DNA from: Motilimonas pumila
GTDB lineage: Bacteria; Pseudomonadota; Gammaproteobacteria; Enterobacterales; CBDFNC01
Direction of reading: 5' to 3'
Assembly: GCF_003596335.1 (NCBI RefSeq)
Contig: NZ_QZCH01000001.1
Span: 186,001 to 250,000, forward strand
Length of the DNA stretch: 64,000 bases
The notes under the pieces were generated by a model that made no database searches, was not told the DNA's origin, and was given only the letters and a program-made list of their open reading frames with translations. Of this stretch, positions 16,801-26,552 are shown in pieces (within the stretch, counting starts at the first letter, position 1; each line of letters starts with the position of its first letter). The translations under genes and the position numbers were made by a program.

Positions 16801-19462
16801 GATCAGTATCAATCGAATAATCAGGGTTTAATGGTGCAATATCATCATCATCTAAAACACCGTCTTTATCGGAATCAGGATCTCTTGGGTTAGTACCTGT
16901 GTCAAATTCTTGCTTATTGGTTAAGCCATCGCCATCGGGGTCATCATGAGCATCATTGGCCACAAAATCGTCAAAACCATGCAGCTCTTCCCATTGGCTA
17001 GGTATGCCATCTGCATCTGAATCGTAGCGATAATTTGGGTTAAGTGGCGCAAAGTCTAATAGATCTGAAGCTCTGTCATTGTCGGTATCTGAACTGGTTG
17101 GAGAAGTACCTAAGGTAAACTCAATAATATTACTTAGGAAATCATCGTCTAAATCTAGCTGCGAATCAAAATAGATAAAAGGGTTAAGTTGTAATTCCGC
17201 TTCAAGTTGATCTGGTAAGCCATCTTGGTCGGAATCAGCAATATATCTTGCGTTTAGTGGAAAAGCGTCCAAACCATCGTCAATACCATCGCCATCACTA
17301 TCGGCTTTTATGGGATTGGTTCCTGCAATAAATTCTGCCAATAAGCTTAAACCATCATGGTCTTCACCATTTTGATCAAACTCTCTCATGCGAAGGTAAG
17401 AATCTTGCCATAAATCAGGCGTGCCATTGCCCGTAGAGTCAAAACGGTATAAAGGATTTAACGGCGCAATATCACTGCCGTCGTCGACCATATCGTAATC
17501 TGAATCAGGGTTAACGGGAGATAATTTACTTTTAAATTCCTGCAAGTTGGTTAGGCCATCACCGTCAACGTCTTGCTTCGCATCATCTGGGTTATTTAAA
17601 TCGAACCCAAACTGCAGCTCCCAAGCGTCCGGCATGCCATCTTTATCTTGGTCAAATCGGTATTTTGCATTCGTCGGAGCAAAGTCTTCACCATCTAACA
17701 CGCCATCGCTGTCTGAATCAGAACTCTCGGGATCGCTGCCGACTTGAAACTCGGCTAATCGACTTAAACCATCACTATCTGGATCTTGGGGGTCAAATGG
17801 ATTTAATGGATCACCTAAATAGTAATGCTCTAATATGTTCGGGATACCATCATTATCCCAGTCAGCTGAATGCTGGAGTGCTAACTCAGAAATGACTGCA
17901 GGGAAAAAGTCTTGCGAAATATGCTCGGAAGGCTCTAAAAGAAAAATATTACCAAGCTTATTCTTTAAAATATCTGAAAACTTCGTGTCATTGTATAACT
18001 TAGCTGAAATGCTTTCCCAAGAGTCACCGGCTTGCACTTCATATCGGCGCTTTAAAGTCTCATCTTGCTCAATAATTTTTAAGTTACGAATAATGGCGTC
18101 AGCTTGCTTATTCGCATCATCATCCGCAATGATCAATAAATATTTGAAATGCCCTTGTAAATATTGCCCCACATTAATGGTAAAACGATTAGGTTTATCT
18201 GGATCTGGTATGGCGGCGCCGCCAATCCCCCAGTTTTGAGTCCCTGCAACTTTAAATACACTGTTGCTCGATACCGACATGTCGTTATCAAAACCTATGC
18301 CGTGAATTTCACCTTCTACATTGATATCAATCTCAAACTGAACTTGTGTATTCTCAGTCACCAGGTAGTCGAATGGTAAGGCTATCCAACGGTTACCGAC
18401 TAAGTGGATACTGTTACCATTATCCAATACGTTCATGCTACCAATATCTGAATCATTTTGATTATCATGAGGGATAAGTGGATACTGAAGGAAGTCTACC
18501 TGAAAGGCACCTTGACTTGAAAGGGCATCTAAATTTAGCCTTGCATTTGCCGCAGTAGGGTTGGTCGCTTGCAATTGCTCTTGTGCATTTGTAAAGCCAT
18601 CCAGATCATGGTCACTATCTGCAGTTGCTGACAAGTCGCCAAAGTGCAGGAGTTCCCAGCTGTCTTTTAAACCATCTTTATCAGCATCTACTGGCTTAGG
18701 CAACATGCCAGTTGTCAATACATCAGGTAAATCGCTAAAAGGAATTTTAGTCGTAGGAGTTAGTTGGTACTTATCTTGTAGCAAAAATTGCAAATGCGGT
18801 GCTACATCCATCGAGCCATACAAAGCCAACGCGAGTGTATTCCAGCTTTCTTTTTGTGCAACTTGGTAAACCGGCTCGCCAGCGATACCCTTTTCTTTCA
18901 AAGTAACATTAGTGAAGGTGATATCACCACTGCTGCCGTTATCGTTATCAGAGATGAAGACCAGTTTATTAAAATCACCCGTAAAGTGTTGTCCAACGTT
19001 GATAGCAATGGTTTTAACCACCCCTAACTCAGTGTATCGGTAGCCACTAATACCCCAATTTTGGCTACCGGCCAGTTTAAAGGCAGAAGACGACGTAGGC
19101 GTTAAATCATTTTCAAAAGCGATGCCTTGAATTTCACCCGTAGTGTTCATTAACACGTCAAACTCAAGCACAGTGCCAGCAGTAATACGAAAATCACCTT
19201 CAACGTATTGCCAGCGATTCATGCCTAGGCTCAATGACTTCCCATCCGCTGATACGCTCACATTGCCCGTTTTATTATTGTCATTTGGGCCAAAAGACAA
19301 TAATGTCTGCGCATTAAAATCTACCGTTTGTGAGTATTGCTCATCAACAAGTACTGAGCGATCCAACTCAAAGCTGCTAGGCGTTAATATCGCCTCAGCT
19401 TGGGTGACATGGGAAAATAAAAGCGGTAGTAAGCTTAAAGTAATTTTATTTACTTTATTCAT
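13889..19462 (-). CDS. Giant secreted Asp-rich repeat protein (thrombospondin type-3-like calcium loops)
   Basis: A product of about 1857 residues. The start at 19462 has an AAGGAAGG ribosome site and a clean Sec signal (LLPLLFSHVTQAEA, cleavage near residue 24); an ATG seven codons earlier is less likely. Order: a beta-rich module (about 25-200), a LysM-like segment (about 205-265), one Asp-rich loop unit, a second copy of the beta module (about 320-480, FKVAGTQNWG matching FKLAGSQNWG), a second LysM-like segment (YEVQAGDSWESISAKLY), then about 18 units of 70-71 residues to the C-terminus. No sortase, PEP-CTERM or membrane anchor is visible. It is probably secreted or surface-retained, Ca2+-stiffened, and perhaps polysaccharide-binding; function is inferred. 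It is monocistronic. Confidence 0.8.
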   Translation of the reverse strand: MNKVNKITLSLLPLLFSHVTQAEAILTPSSFELDRSVLVDEQYSQTVDFNAQTLLSFGPNDNNKTGNVSVSADGKSLSLGMNRWQYVEGDFRITAGTVLEFDVLMNTTGEIQGIAFENDLTPTSSSAFKLAGSQNWGISGYRYTELGVVKTIAINVGQHFTGDFNKLVFISDNDNGSSGDITFTNVTLKEKGIAGEPVYQVAQKESWNTLALALYGSMDVAPHLQFLLQDKYQLTPTTKIPFSDLPDVLTTGMLPKPVDADKDGLKDSWELLHFGDLSATADSDHDLDGFTNAQEQLQATNPTAANARLNLDALSSQGAFQVDFLQYPLIPHDNQNDSDIGSMNVLDNGNSIHLVGNRWIALPFDYLVTENTQVQFEIDINVEGEIHGIGFDNDMSVSSNSVFKVAGTQNWGIGGAAIPDPDKPNRFTINVGQYLQGHFKYLLIIADDDANKQADAIIRNLKIIEQDETLKRRYEVQAGDSWESISAKLYNDTKFSDILKNKLGNIFLLEPSEHISQDFFPAVISELALQHSADWDNDGIPNILEHYYLGDPLNPFDPQDPDSDGLSRLAEFQVGSDPESSDSDSDGVLDGEDFAPTNAKYRFDQDKDGMPDAWELQFGFDLNNPDDAKQDVDGDGLTNLQEFKSKLSPVNPDSDYDMVDDGSDIAPLNPLYRFDSTGNGTPDLWQDSYLRMREFDQNGEDHDGLSLLAEFIAGTNPIKADSDGDGIDDGLDAFPLNARYIADSDQDGLPDQLEAELQLNPFIYFDSQLDLDDDFLSNIIEFTLGTSPTSSDTDNDRASDLLDFAPLNPNYRYDSDADGIPSQWEELHGFDDFVANDAHDDPDGDGLTNKQEFDTGTNPRDPDSDKDGVLDDDDIAPLNPDYSIDTDRDGLPFEWEIRYGLDEFRNDLHEDPDGDYLNNWQEFLLGTNPVDADTDNDGVPDDQDFMPLNPKYSLDADNDGLPQKWEEKHGFNDNDKLDSLRDEDADGLTNLQEFQLSTEPKVADSDNDGVLDGEDVAPLNSMYSEDYDRDGLPYRWEITYGFNDFDPTDSQRDEDADGLTNLQEFQLGTNPREADSDKDGALDKDDPFPLNSAFSFDDDADGLPLEWEQQYGLLDTDRFDAQRDDDYDGLTNLQEFKLGTNPGKADSDLDGVIDSADIEPTNSLYSWDRDQDGIPWVWELQYKFSDEYAQDASQDFDMDGLTNQEEFILGTNPHQLDTDRDGVSDRNDFAPLNPAYTLDYDKDGVPLEWEELNHLNDDYAFDAKDDYDSDLLSNKQEFELGTNPFDSDTDRDGIRDNTDFAPTNPRYTKDEDNDGIPLEWELQFGLSDTFAPDAVGDDDGDMLTNLQEFKAGTDPRHPDSDQDGAWDGEDIDPMNAAFTKDEDRDGLPLEWELQYGLSDNDRIDAFVDSDGDNLFNLQEFALGTHPQEVDTDKDGVWDFEDSAPTNSTFTKDEDGDGLPLEWEVHYGYSDLDKYDASWNNDGDKLTNLQEFKLGTNPNAADSDSDNFNDDIDDFPLNAKYFIDDDLDGLPYAWELEHGLKDYDAVDSQSDLDNDGLSNYQEFELGTSPINMDTDGDRTPDSQDPMPLDPRFNDDTDNDGLPLQWELLFASLDDLNPTDADADFDSDGLTNIEEFKVGTHPELADSDGDGVIDGEDVAPTESRYQFDRDNDGLPDSWERQHGFNDMLAFDALTDPDLDGLNNLQEFKLGTDPRLASSDGDFAADGEDVEPLNPERGLDSDFDGLPWQWESNFSLSDLNSFDASFDTDNDGLTNYTEYLRETDPTLADTDSDGWLDQDDAFPTLTMFSQDMDLDGLPDQWEVERGLNPVNPTDAMQISIAPSMTYLAEFRAMYYSGVRQ
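13940..17860 (-). repeat. About 18 coding repeats of roughly 213 bp plus a partial last unit
   Basis: Each unit encodes three Asp-rich loops in fixed order: D-x-D-x-DGLPxxWE, then DxDGDGLTNLQEF-x-LGTNP, then DSDxDGVxDxxDxxPLN. The DxDxDG pattern is the calcium-loop form seen in thrombospondin type-3 and dockerin-like repeats. Units in the middle (about 14.9-15.6 kb) are most alike (KDEDxDGLPLEWELQYGLSD), while the first and last units are diverged, consistent with growth by unequal exchange inside the array. Confidence 0.85.
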
Positions 19463-19647
19463 TAAACCTTCCTTGAGTGGCATGAAACACTGAAAGTTAA
19501 CGCCTTGTTAACTCTGCTGCATAAATGGCCGATGACGATATCAACAAAAGGTGAATTCATCAACACAAAGAAGGATGATATGGAGAGAAAATGACAAAAA
19601 TGCGGCTATTTAAACACTACCGCATTGTTATGGAATTGAGACGGTAA

Positions 19648-20511
19648 TTAACTTGCCTTTTTGCGGATCAAACCTTCTTGAATGGTAGATGCTACCAATA
19701 CACCTTCACGGTTAAATACCTTGCCGCGAACCAGACCTGTGCCGCCGGCGGCTGCCGGGCTGTCAATTTCGTATAATAGCCAATCATCCAGCCTGAAGTC
19801 ATGATGAAACCACATTGAATGATCAATCGTCACGACTTGTGTGGTGGGGCATAAGAAGGATTCACCATGAGGATACAATGCCGTAGGCAAAAAGTTAAAA
19901 TCTGACGCATACGCTAACAAATATTGATGCACGCGCAAATCATCTGGCATTTGACCGTTGGCTTTAAACCATACGCTACGCTTTGGCTCTGCAATATCAG
20001 GGTTAATAGGGTTATTAAATTGCACTGGGCGCATTTCAATTGGGCGCTCACAAATAAACTTCTCACGAATAGCTTCAGGCAAAGATTCACGGTGCTGTAA
20101 GGCTAAGTCTTGCTCTGACTCAAGCTGCTCAGGGGCAGGTACATTTGGCATTTCATCTTGATGCTCAAAACCTTGCTCAGGTATTTTAAATGACGCCGTC
20201 ATGTAAAAAATGGCTTTGCCATTTTGGATCGCTTTGATTCGACGAGTAGATAATGAACCACCATCACGTAGGGCTTCAACATCGTAAATAATCGGCTGGC
20301 TGACATCGCCGGCCAATAAAAAGTAGCAGTGTAGCGAATGCACTTTTCGACTGGGGTCCACCGTTTCTTTGGCCGCAGACAAAGCTTGCCCCATCACCTG
20401 GCCACCAAATACCGCACCAAAGCCCAAATCTTGGCTCTGGCCTCGGTACAACGTATTTTCTATTCGCTCTAAATCTAACTGAGCCAATAAATCTTTCAGC
20501 ACTTTGCTCAT
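19648..20511 (-). CDS. tesB: Acyl-CoA thioesterase II
   Basis: TesB hydrolyses medium- and long-chain acyl-CoA esters in the cytoplasm. The 287-residue length equals the family's usual length. The double hot-dog fold is visible: first half with [23 protein letters not shown] and [13 protein letters not shown], second half with [23 protein letters not shown] and the C-terminal [10 protein letters not shown], which carry the Asp/Thr/Gln catalytic set of E. coli TesB. It stands alone between the repeat-protein gene and the thr operon terminator. Confidence 0.93.
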   Translation of the reverse strand: MSKVLKDLLAQLDLERIENTLYRGQSQDLGFGAVFGGQVMGQALSAAKETVDPSRKVHSLHCYFLLAGDVSQPIIYDVEALRDGGSLSTRRIKAIQNGKAIFYMTASFKIPEQGFEHQDEMPNVPAPEQLESEQDLALQHRESLPEAIREKFICERPIEMRPVQFNNPINPDIAEPKRSVWFKANGQMPDDLRVHQYLLAYASDFNFLPTALYPHGESFLCPTTQVVTIDHSMWFHHDFRLDDWLLYEIDSPAAAGGTGLVRGKVFNREGVLVASTIQEGLIRKKAS

Positions 20512-20536
20512 ATCGAAACTCTATATTGAAAAGATC

Positions 20537-20560
20537 AAAAAAGGGGCGAAAGCCCCTTTT
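20537..20560 (-). terminator. Terminator of the thr operon
   Basis: Stem AAGGGGC / GCCCCTT with a GAAA/TTTC loop and a T-run of six on the minus strand, 24 bp after the thrC stop and just before tesB. Confidence 0.9.
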
Positions 20561-20583
20561 GCATTGATTGCTTAAACAGCCAA

Positions 20584-21861
20584 TTAGTTATTTAACAGCA
20601 GTTCTCTTAATTGTGCAAAGTCTGCTGGTAATTCTTTTGACAAAAGATCCAGGTCAGCGCGGTCGGCTAACTCTTTTGGCAGGCCAATATCTTTACCTAA
20701 GATCTCTTCTACGCTTTCTTTGAACTTAGCAGGGTGCGCAGTACACAAGAACAAACCGGTTTCCCCTGGCTGCAACTGCTTCTCTAGTTGATCAAAGGCA
20801 ATTGCACCGTGTGGCTCACACAAGTAACCTTTATCATCTAGCTGCTTCAAGGCCACTTCAGTTTCAGCGTCGGTCAACATGCCTGAGCCCAGTTCCGACA
20901 ATGACTTGCCCTTCACTTTAAATAGCTCTTCAATGCGTGGCCAGTTGTTTGGCTGGCTGACATCCATGGCATTTGACAAAGTAGCAACGGTTTTCTTAGG
21001 CGCCCATGAACCATCGGCTAAATAACGAGGTACAGTGTCATTTTCATTGGTTGCGGCAATAAAGCGTTTAATTGGTAAGCCTAGCGCTTGTGCCAGTAAA
21101 CCGGCAGTTAGGTTGCCAAAGTTGCCGCTTGGCACAGAAACCACAACGTCGTTGCGCTTGTCAGCTGGCAACTGAGAAAATGCTTCAAAATAATAGCAAA
21201 TTTGCGCTAACAAACGGCTAATATTGATGGAGTTCGCTGAGTTCAGGCCAATCGCTTGCTTCAATTCTTCGTCATCAAAAGAGGCTTTCACTAACGCCTG
21301 ACAAGCGTCAAAATCATCTTCAATTGATACCGTCGTAATGTTGCCACCTAAAGTACAAAACAACTTTTCTTGCAGCGGGCTAATTTTGCCTTTTGGATAC
21401 AAGATAACCACTTTAATATTCTCAAGGCCATAAAAAGCATGAGCAACAGCAGCGCCAGTATCACCAGAGGTGGCTGTTAAGATGGTAATAGGCTGGTCGC
21501 CACCAAACTTAGCTAAGCACTGCGCCATAAAGCGGCCGCCAAAATCCTTAAATGCCAAGGTTGGGCCGTGAAACAGCTCAAGAGCGTAAATATCGTCTTG
21601 CACGGCTTTGATTGGCGCCGTGAAATTAAACGCTTTGCTCACCATGTCTTTAACGTCGGCTGCGCTTAATTCATCGCCAATCAAATGATGCAGAATGGCT
21701 GCGCTGCGCGTCACTAAGTCTTGGTTTAATAACTCATCAACGTTCGCCAACGGCGTAATAGTGTCAGGAAAAAACAAACCTTGGTTACGGCCTAAGCCTT
21801 GTTTTACGGCCTGTTGAAAGCTGACCTGCTCATCGTTTTCTTTTATATTGTATAAGTTCAT
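20584..21861 (-). CDS. thrC: Threonine synthase
   Basis: ThrC converts O-phosphohomoserine to threonine with PLP. The 425-residue length matches E. coli (428). The PLP lysine lies in [13 protein letters not shown] near residue 107; the phosphate-binding loop [15 protein letters not shown] and [13 protein letters not shown] are present. Its start overlaps the thrB stop by 4 bp (ATGA), so translation is coupled. It is the last gene of thrLABC. Confidence 0.96.
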   Translation of the reverse strand: MNLYNIKENDEQVSFQQAVKQGLGRNQGLFFPDTITPLANVDELLNQDLVTRSAAILHHLIGDELSAADVKDMVSKAFNFTAPIKAVQDDIYALELFHGPTLAFKDFGGRFMAQCLAKFGGDQPITILTATSGDTGAAVAHAFYGLENIKVVILYPKGKISPLQEKLFCTLGGNITTVSIEDDFDACQALVKASFDDEELKQAIGLNSANSINISRLLAQICYYFEAFSQLPADKRNDVVVSVPSGNFGNLTAGLLAQALGLPIKRFIAATNENDTVPRYLADGSWAPKKTVATLSNAMDVSQPNNWPRIEELFKVKGKSLSELGSGMLTDAETEVALKQLDDKGYLCEPHGAIAFDQLEKQLQPGETGLFLCTAHPAKFKESVEEILGKDIGLPKELADRADLDLLSKELPADFAQLRELLLNN

Positions 21862-22814
21862 AACTCAGTTCCTACCACTCTCGCGCCTTTCTCATCTAAT
21901 CGGCAAATATGACAGAAACCGTCATCATTTTGCACAAAATTTTGTTCTAACCACAGCTTTAGACGCTGGGCTTGTTCTTGTTGCTTCATTACCACAAACA
22001 CGGTTGGGCCGGAGCCCGAGATACCTGTGGCTAATGCTCCGCTTTGAGCCGCATAAGTGCGAACCTCTTTAAAGCCCGGAATTAACTGAGCACGGTAAGG
22101 TTCAGCAATCACGTCTTTTAGCATCGCCGCGGCTAATTCTGGCTGTTTGCTGTAGCTGGCGTGTACAAACCCCGCTAAATGCCGGCCGTATGCTAACACA
22201 TCGCTGCGGCGGTATTGTGAAGGTAAAATTGAACGCGCTTCTGAGGTTGAAATAGTAATACCTGGGTAAGCCACTACCCAGTACCAATCTTCAAAGCTTG
22301 GGATGCTTTGGCTGATTAGCTCACCTTGCTCCAACATCAACTGCATGCCACCAAGGTAACATGGCGCTACGTTATCATAGTGTACGCTGCCACTGATTTC
22401 GCCTTCCAGCTTGCCCATCAGCGCCAGCATTTCCATTTCACCTAACGCATAGTCATGCCAAGCATTAAGGGCTTCTAGCGCCGCAACAATAGAGCTGGCA
22501 CTAGAGCCGAGTCCACTGCCAACTGGCAAGTTCTTTTCGAGCTCCATTGCCACTGGCAAAATCTCTTTGCCTTTTTCAGATAACGCCGTTTTGTACCCTA
22601 AGTAACATTGGTAAACGATATTTTCTTTACCGTCTTTAGGTAATTTGTGGGCGAAGCGACCACTGCATTCTAATGAATACTCATAGTCACCCTTTTTAAT
22701 CAATACGCGGTCCCCTAATAAAGAACCGTCAATCGGCGCTAACGCGCCGCCTAGCACATCAAAGCCCACGCTCACATTGGCAGTGGAAGCAGGTGCATAA
22801 GCTACTACGCTCAT
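21858..22814 (-). CDS. thrB: Homoserine kinase
   Basis: ThrB phosphorylates homoserine. The 318-residue GHMP kinase has the N-terminal [17 protein letters not shown] substrate loop, the ATP-binding [18 protein letters not shown] near residues 91-108, and the C-terminal [12 protein letters not shown] motif. It lies 33 bp after thrA and overlaps thrC by 4 bp. Confidence 0.96.
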   Translation of the reverse strand: MSVVAYAPASTANVSVGFDVLGGALAPIDGSLLGDRVLIKKGDYEYSLECSGRFAHKLPKDGKENIVYQCYLGYKTALSEKGKEILPVAMELEKNLPVGSGLGSSASSIVAALEALNAWHDYALGEMEMLALMGKLEGEISGSVHYDNVAPCYLGGMQLMLEQGELISQSIPSFEDWYWVVAYPGITISTSEARSILPSQYRRSDVLAYGRHLAGFVHASYSKQPELAAAMLKDVIAEPYRAQLIPGFKEVRTYAAQSGALATGISGSGPTVFVVMKQQEQAQRLKLWLEQNFVQNDDGFCHICRLDEKGARVVGTEL

Positions 22815-22847
22815 AAAATTATTTCCTAATCAATCAAGACAACAAGC

Positions 22848-25310
22848 TTATACTTCTTGCTTCCAGTTAAGCGTTCTGAGTACGTCAGCAAATACACCTG
22901 CCGCCGTCACTTCAGTGCCCGCACCATAACCACGCAATACCATAGGAATAGGCTGATAGTATTGGCTGTAGATGGCTAACGCGTTTTCACCATCTTTTAC
23001 TTTATTCAGTGGATCAGACTCATCACAAGCGATGATTGACACTTTACACTCGCCGTTCTCAATGGTTCCGGCGTAACGTAATACTTGCCCCTTATCTGCT
23101 GCGTCTTGTGAGCGCTTAGCAAAGTACTCATCGGCCTCGGGTAAACGAGCCATAAATTCATCAATGCTACCAGACTCATCGAAGCCAGGTGGTAACGCAG
23201 CTTCAATTTCAACGTCATCTAACGTCAATTCCATACCTGCTTCACGAGCCAGGATAAGCAGCTTACGAGCCACATCCACACCGCTTAAGTCATCGCGAGG
23301 ATCCGGCTCGGTAAAGCCATTTTCACGCGCCACTTTGGTTACTTCAGAAAACGCCATGCCTTCATCAAGCTTGCCAAAGATATAAGATAATGAGCCAGAT
23401 AAGATACCGTTGAACTTCATCAACTGGTCACCCGCGTTAAGCAGGTTCTGTAAGTTTTCGATAACTGGCAGTCCAGCACCTACGTTAGTTTCGTAAAGGA
23501 ACTTACGGCGCTTGGCTAATGCCGTTAAACGCAGTTGACGGTAGTAGTCCATGCTTGCAGTATTGGCCTTTTTATTTGCCGCGACTACGTGCAGACCCGC
23601 GCCCAAGAAGTTAGCGTATTGCTCTGCGACACCATCATCACTGGTACAATCAACCAATACAGGGTTGATGATGTGAGACTCCGCGACCAGCGCTTCAACA
23701 CGCTCAAGGCTAAATGCTTGCGTCGCATCTTTAAGCTGTTCGCGCCAGTTAGTTAAATCAATGCCATCAGGGTTGGTGATCATTACGCGACGGTTAGCAA
23801 TACCACATACACGCATAGTGATGTGCTTGCTGGCGAGTTGTTCTTTTTGACGGTGAATCTGGTCTACAAATGCGCCGCCTACGCCGCCACAGCCGACCAA
23901 GAATACGTCAATGAATTGCTGACTACCGAAAAAGTTTTGGTGACACGACTTCACCGCTTCATTGGCTTTTGCTTCAGGGATAACAGCAGAAATAGAACGC
24001 TCTGATGAACCTTGTGCGATGGCAACCACGTTTACCGAAGGCTCAGCCAATGCATTAAAGAAGCGCGCCGCAACGCCAAAAGACTTCTTCATGCTGTCGC
24101 CAACCAGCGAGATAATCGCTAGATTGCTCTTTTGATCCAATGGCTCAATGAGTTGATTTTCAAGCTCAAGCACAAATTCTTGCTCTAAAGCCTCAATAGC
24201 TAATGCGCTTTCATAGCTGTGTACACAGAAGCTTACGCTGTACTCTGATGACGATTGGGTAATCAGTACAATAGAAACACCGGCGCGGGATACCGCTGAG
24301 AAAATACGTCCTGCAATGCCCACCATACCTTTCATACCCGGACCCGATACGCTGATCATGGTCATGCCTTTTAGGTCTGAAATAGCTTTAACCTCTAGCT
24401 CATCTTCACTTGGCTCTGCGCCAATCAAAGTACCAGGTGCTTGTGGGTTGTTGGTGTTTTTGATCAAGCAAGGGATATGATGTTGCGAGATAGGCGCAAT
24501 AGTCTTAGGGTGCAACACTTTCGCGCCGAAGTACGACAGCTCCATCGCTTCGGCATAACTCAACGAATCAAGTAACTTAGCGTCAGGGACTAAGCGAGGG
24601 TCACAGCTGTATACCCCGTCAACATCGGTCCAAATTTCGCAGCACTCAGCGCTTAAACATGCAGCTAATACCGCTGCAGAGTAATCACTGCCATTGCGAC
24701 CTAATACTAGCGTTTCACCCGCTTCATTGCCCGCGGTAAAACCAGGCATCAAGTAAATGTGGCCCGGCTTGATCGCGTCTTGCGCAAAACGTTGTTTTGA
24801 AGCTTCAATATCGACCACAGCTTCAAGGTAACCACCTTTGAAAGATATCAACTTCTGCTGCGGCACTATCACTTCAACTTGCTGCTCTTTTACCGTCAGC
24901 AGCTGCGCCATACATGCAATACTGAGTACTTCACCTTGTGAAAGAATGCGAGCTTCGATACTGTCTGGGCACTGCTCGAGTAAACGAATACCTTCAAGTA
25001 GTTGACTTAACTTGGCTAACTCTGAAGTCGTTTTCGCCAATAAGGTTTCAGCGTCAAAGCTTGGATACAGAGCCTTTAAACCGTTAATCAAATCAGTAAA
25101 GATAGTCTTGATAGCGGCGATGTTCTGGCTGGCATCTTGACCTTGGCTGGTGGTGGTCACAATGTCTACCAGGTTATTAGTGACACCGGCAGGCGCCGAT
25201 AAAACTAACGCAACTTGAGATTGTTGCTGGTTATTCACCACGATGTCTGCAGCGCGATTAAATCGCTCTGCATTTGCCAAAGACGTTCCGCCAAACTTAA
25301 GTACGCGCAT
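22848..25310 (-). CDS. thrA: Bifunctional aspartokinase I / homoserine dehydrogenase I
   Basis: ThrA catalyses the first and third steps from aspartate to threonine. The 820-residue product equals E. coli ThrA in length. The aspartokinase part starts [17 protein letters not shown] and has [14 protein letters not shown] near 230; two ACT regions follow ([16 protein letters not shown] and IISLVGDSM), which give threonine feedback inhibition. The homoserine dehydrogenase part starts near residue 465 with the NAD(P) loop [17 protein letters not shown] and has [17 protein letters not shown]. The strong GGGGAGG ribosome site sits right after the attenuator hairpin. Confidence 0.97.
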   Translation of the reverse strand: MRVLKFGGTSLANAERFNRAADIVVNNQQQSQVALVLSAPAGVTNNLVDIVTTTSQGQDASQNIAAIKTIFTDLINGLKALYPSFDAETLLAKTTSELAKLSQLLEGIRLLEQCPDSIEARILSQGEVLSIACMAQLLTVKEQQVEVIVPQQKLISFKGGYLEAVVDIEASKQRFAQDAIKPGHIYLMPGFTAGNEAGETLVLGRNGSDYSAAVLAACLSAECCEIWTDVDGVYSCDPRLVPDAKLLDSLSYAEAMELSYFGAKVLHPKTIAPISQHHIPCLIKNTNNPQAPGTLIGAEPSEDELEVKAISDLKGMTMISVSGPGMKGMVGIAGRIFSAVSRAGVSIVLITQSSSEYSVSFCVHSYESALAIEALEQEFVLELENQLIEPLDQKSNLAIISLVGDSMKKSFGVAARFFNALAEPSVNVVAIAQGSSERSISAVIPEAKANEAVKSCHQNFFGSQQFIDVFLVGCGGVGGAFVDQIHRQKEQLASKHITMRVCGIANRRVMITNPDGIDLTNWREQLKDATQAFSLERVEALVAESHIINPVLVDCTSDDGVAEQYANFLGAGLHVVAANKKANTASMDYYRQLRLTALAKRRKFLYETNVGAGLPVIENLQNLLNAGDQLMKFNGILSGSLSYIFGKLDEGMAFSEVTKVARENGFTEPDPRDDLSGVDVARKLLILAREAGMELTLDDVEIEAALPPGFDESGSIDEFMARLPEADEYFAKRSQDAADKGQVLRYAGTIENGECKVSIIACDESDPLNKVKDGENALAIYSQYYQPIPMVLRGYGAGTEVTAAGVFADVLRTLNWKQEV

Positions 25311-25332
25311 CGTACCTCCCCTGATAAAAATG

Positions 25333-25359
25333 AAAAAGCCCGCTTCAGCTGAGCGGGCT
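25333..25359 (-). terminator. thr operon attenuator (intrinsic terminator before thrA)
   Basis: Stem AGCCCGCT / AGCGGGCT with a 7-nt loop and TTTTT on the minus strand, between the thrL stop and thrA. Stalling on Thr/Ile codons of thrL would favour an alternative fold and readthrough; this mechanism is known for E. coli thr. Confidence 0.9.
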
Positions 25360-25378
25360 TAATTGAATTCTGTTTTGC

Positions 25379-25450
25379 TTATCCATTAGCCCACCCCAGC
25401 CTGTATCTCGTGCTGGTTATTGTATGGGTGGTAGTAAAACTCATGGACAT
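25379..25450 (-). CDS. thrL: thr operon leader peptide
   Basis: A 23-codon open frame too short for usual gene callers. It reads MSMSFTTTHTITST then RYRLGWANG: six Thr and one Ile codon lie in the ten codons 5 to 14, the control codons expected of a thr leader. AAAGG precedes the start by about 8 nt. It begins about 20 nt after the predicted transcription start and ends 20 bp before the attenuator stem. A second ATG at codon 3 is possible as start. Confidence 0.9.
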   Translation of the reverse strand: MSMSFTTTHTITSTRYRLGWANG

Positions 25451-25477
25451 AGTGCAACCTTTAAAAAACTGCCAACA

Positions 25478-25506
25478 CTAATACTGGAAAACGGTCTCAT
25501 TGTCAA
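25478..25506 (-). promoter_or_regulatory. Sigma70 promoter of thrLABC
   Basis: On the minus strand TTGACA (25501-25506), 17-bp spacer, TATTAG (25478-25483). The predicted start is near 25471, giving a leader of about 20 nt before thrL. The -35 is a perfect consensus. Confidence 0.8.
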
Positions 25507-25936
25507 TTTTTGCCGCTCAAACTCTTCCATAAAGAGAGCGTTAAAAGTTCACCAAAACACCTAAAATCAATATAAAAACTTGCAATAACAAAAAATACAG
25601 CAGACACCACCACCCTTACAGCAAGCAGTAAAATGAAACTCCGTTTACACGATTCCCTTGGTGCTTTTCACGTTTTTACAGCTAGTCAAAAACGCGGAAG
25701 ATCGCAAGCATCAACAAAAGCCCTAATTACAAATTAATCATTATATTTTGTACAAATCGACTTTTGCCAATTTTCTCTCTGTAAACTGAACCGTTCACGG
25801 GTCATGTGCGTAATCTCTGATAGAAAAAAGTGCCAATTAATGGTTACTATCCGGCAAAAAATGGAACTTAACATTTTCTTTATTGTCATCGCAGTCCATA
25901 ATTGCAGATACGAAGAAATTAATAGCAGGGGGAAAA

Positions 25937-26467
25937 ATGAAGTTCTGTCGCATTATCTCATTTTGTATGCCTTTGTTATTAAGCGCGCCCAGCCTTGCAG
26001 AAACAGATGTTGAAATAGGACTAGGCACTCAAAGTCAGTTAAAAACCACGACCCACATCAGTTCTGATTGGTACGTTAGCAGCTTTGCGGGACAGCGGTA
26101 TGATGAAGCCGATCCTAACAGCCAAGATGAATCCGAGAGTTTTGATTTCTACTCCTTTAATGGTGGCTACCAATACCAAATTGTAGACAAGCTAAACCTT
26201 TTTATGGAGGCTGGTTTGGCGTCATACGTACCAGAGTCTTCACAATCGGTTGACCGAGGCATCAATGTCGCGACGGGTGTCAATTATAACATTACCGACA
26301 ACTTCAAAGTGGAAACCCGTTTAAGCCATACCGCTACGCAGGAATCTGATTCTAAGCTTGAATTTTCCGGCTTTTATCGCATTTTGGATACTCTCGACGT
26401 CAAAGCCTCTTTTGATATGCAAATGGAAGCCAGTAAGATGCAGCTGGGTTTAGGTTACCGTTTCTAG
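25937..26467 (+). CDS. Small outer-membrane beta-barrel protein
   Basis: A 176-residue protein with a Sec signal (MKFCRIISFCMPLLLSAPSLA) and alternating beta strands through to a C-terminal LGLGYRF, where the final Phe is the usual Bam recognition residue. The strand pattern and size suggest an 8-stranded barrel, like many small OmpA/OmpW-sized proteins; no OmpA peptidoglycan domain is present. The start at 25937 follows AGGGGG. Specific function is not recognised. It is monocistronic, between the thr operon promoter and the DUF3293 gene. The gap 25507-25936 shows no other supported feature. Confidence 0.65.
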   Translation: MKFCRIISFCMPLLLSAPSLAETDVEIGLGTQSQLKTTTHISSDWYVSSFAGQRYDEADPNSQDESESFDFYSFNGGYQYQIVDKLNLFMEAGLASYVPESSQSVDRGINVATGVNYNITDNFKVETRLSHTATQESDSKLEFSGFYRILDTLDVKASFDMQMEASKMQLGLGYRF

Positions 26468-26552
26468 TAAAGCTGTTTTAATTCTTTGCGCCGCTTATTT
26501 ACCCTACCCACTTTATTTACCGATGAACTATTCGCCGATTGAACGAGCCCAG

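Noticed and set aside
17835..18239. Plus-strand open frame of 134 codons inside the repeat-protein gene
   Set aside because: It lies opposite a long, clearly coding minus-strand gene, has a Ser-rich composition typical of antisense shadows, and no ribosome site.
25633..25737. Plus-strand frame of 34 codons between thr promoter and the barrel-protein gene
   Set aside because: No ribosome site and no distinctive protein features; not supported.
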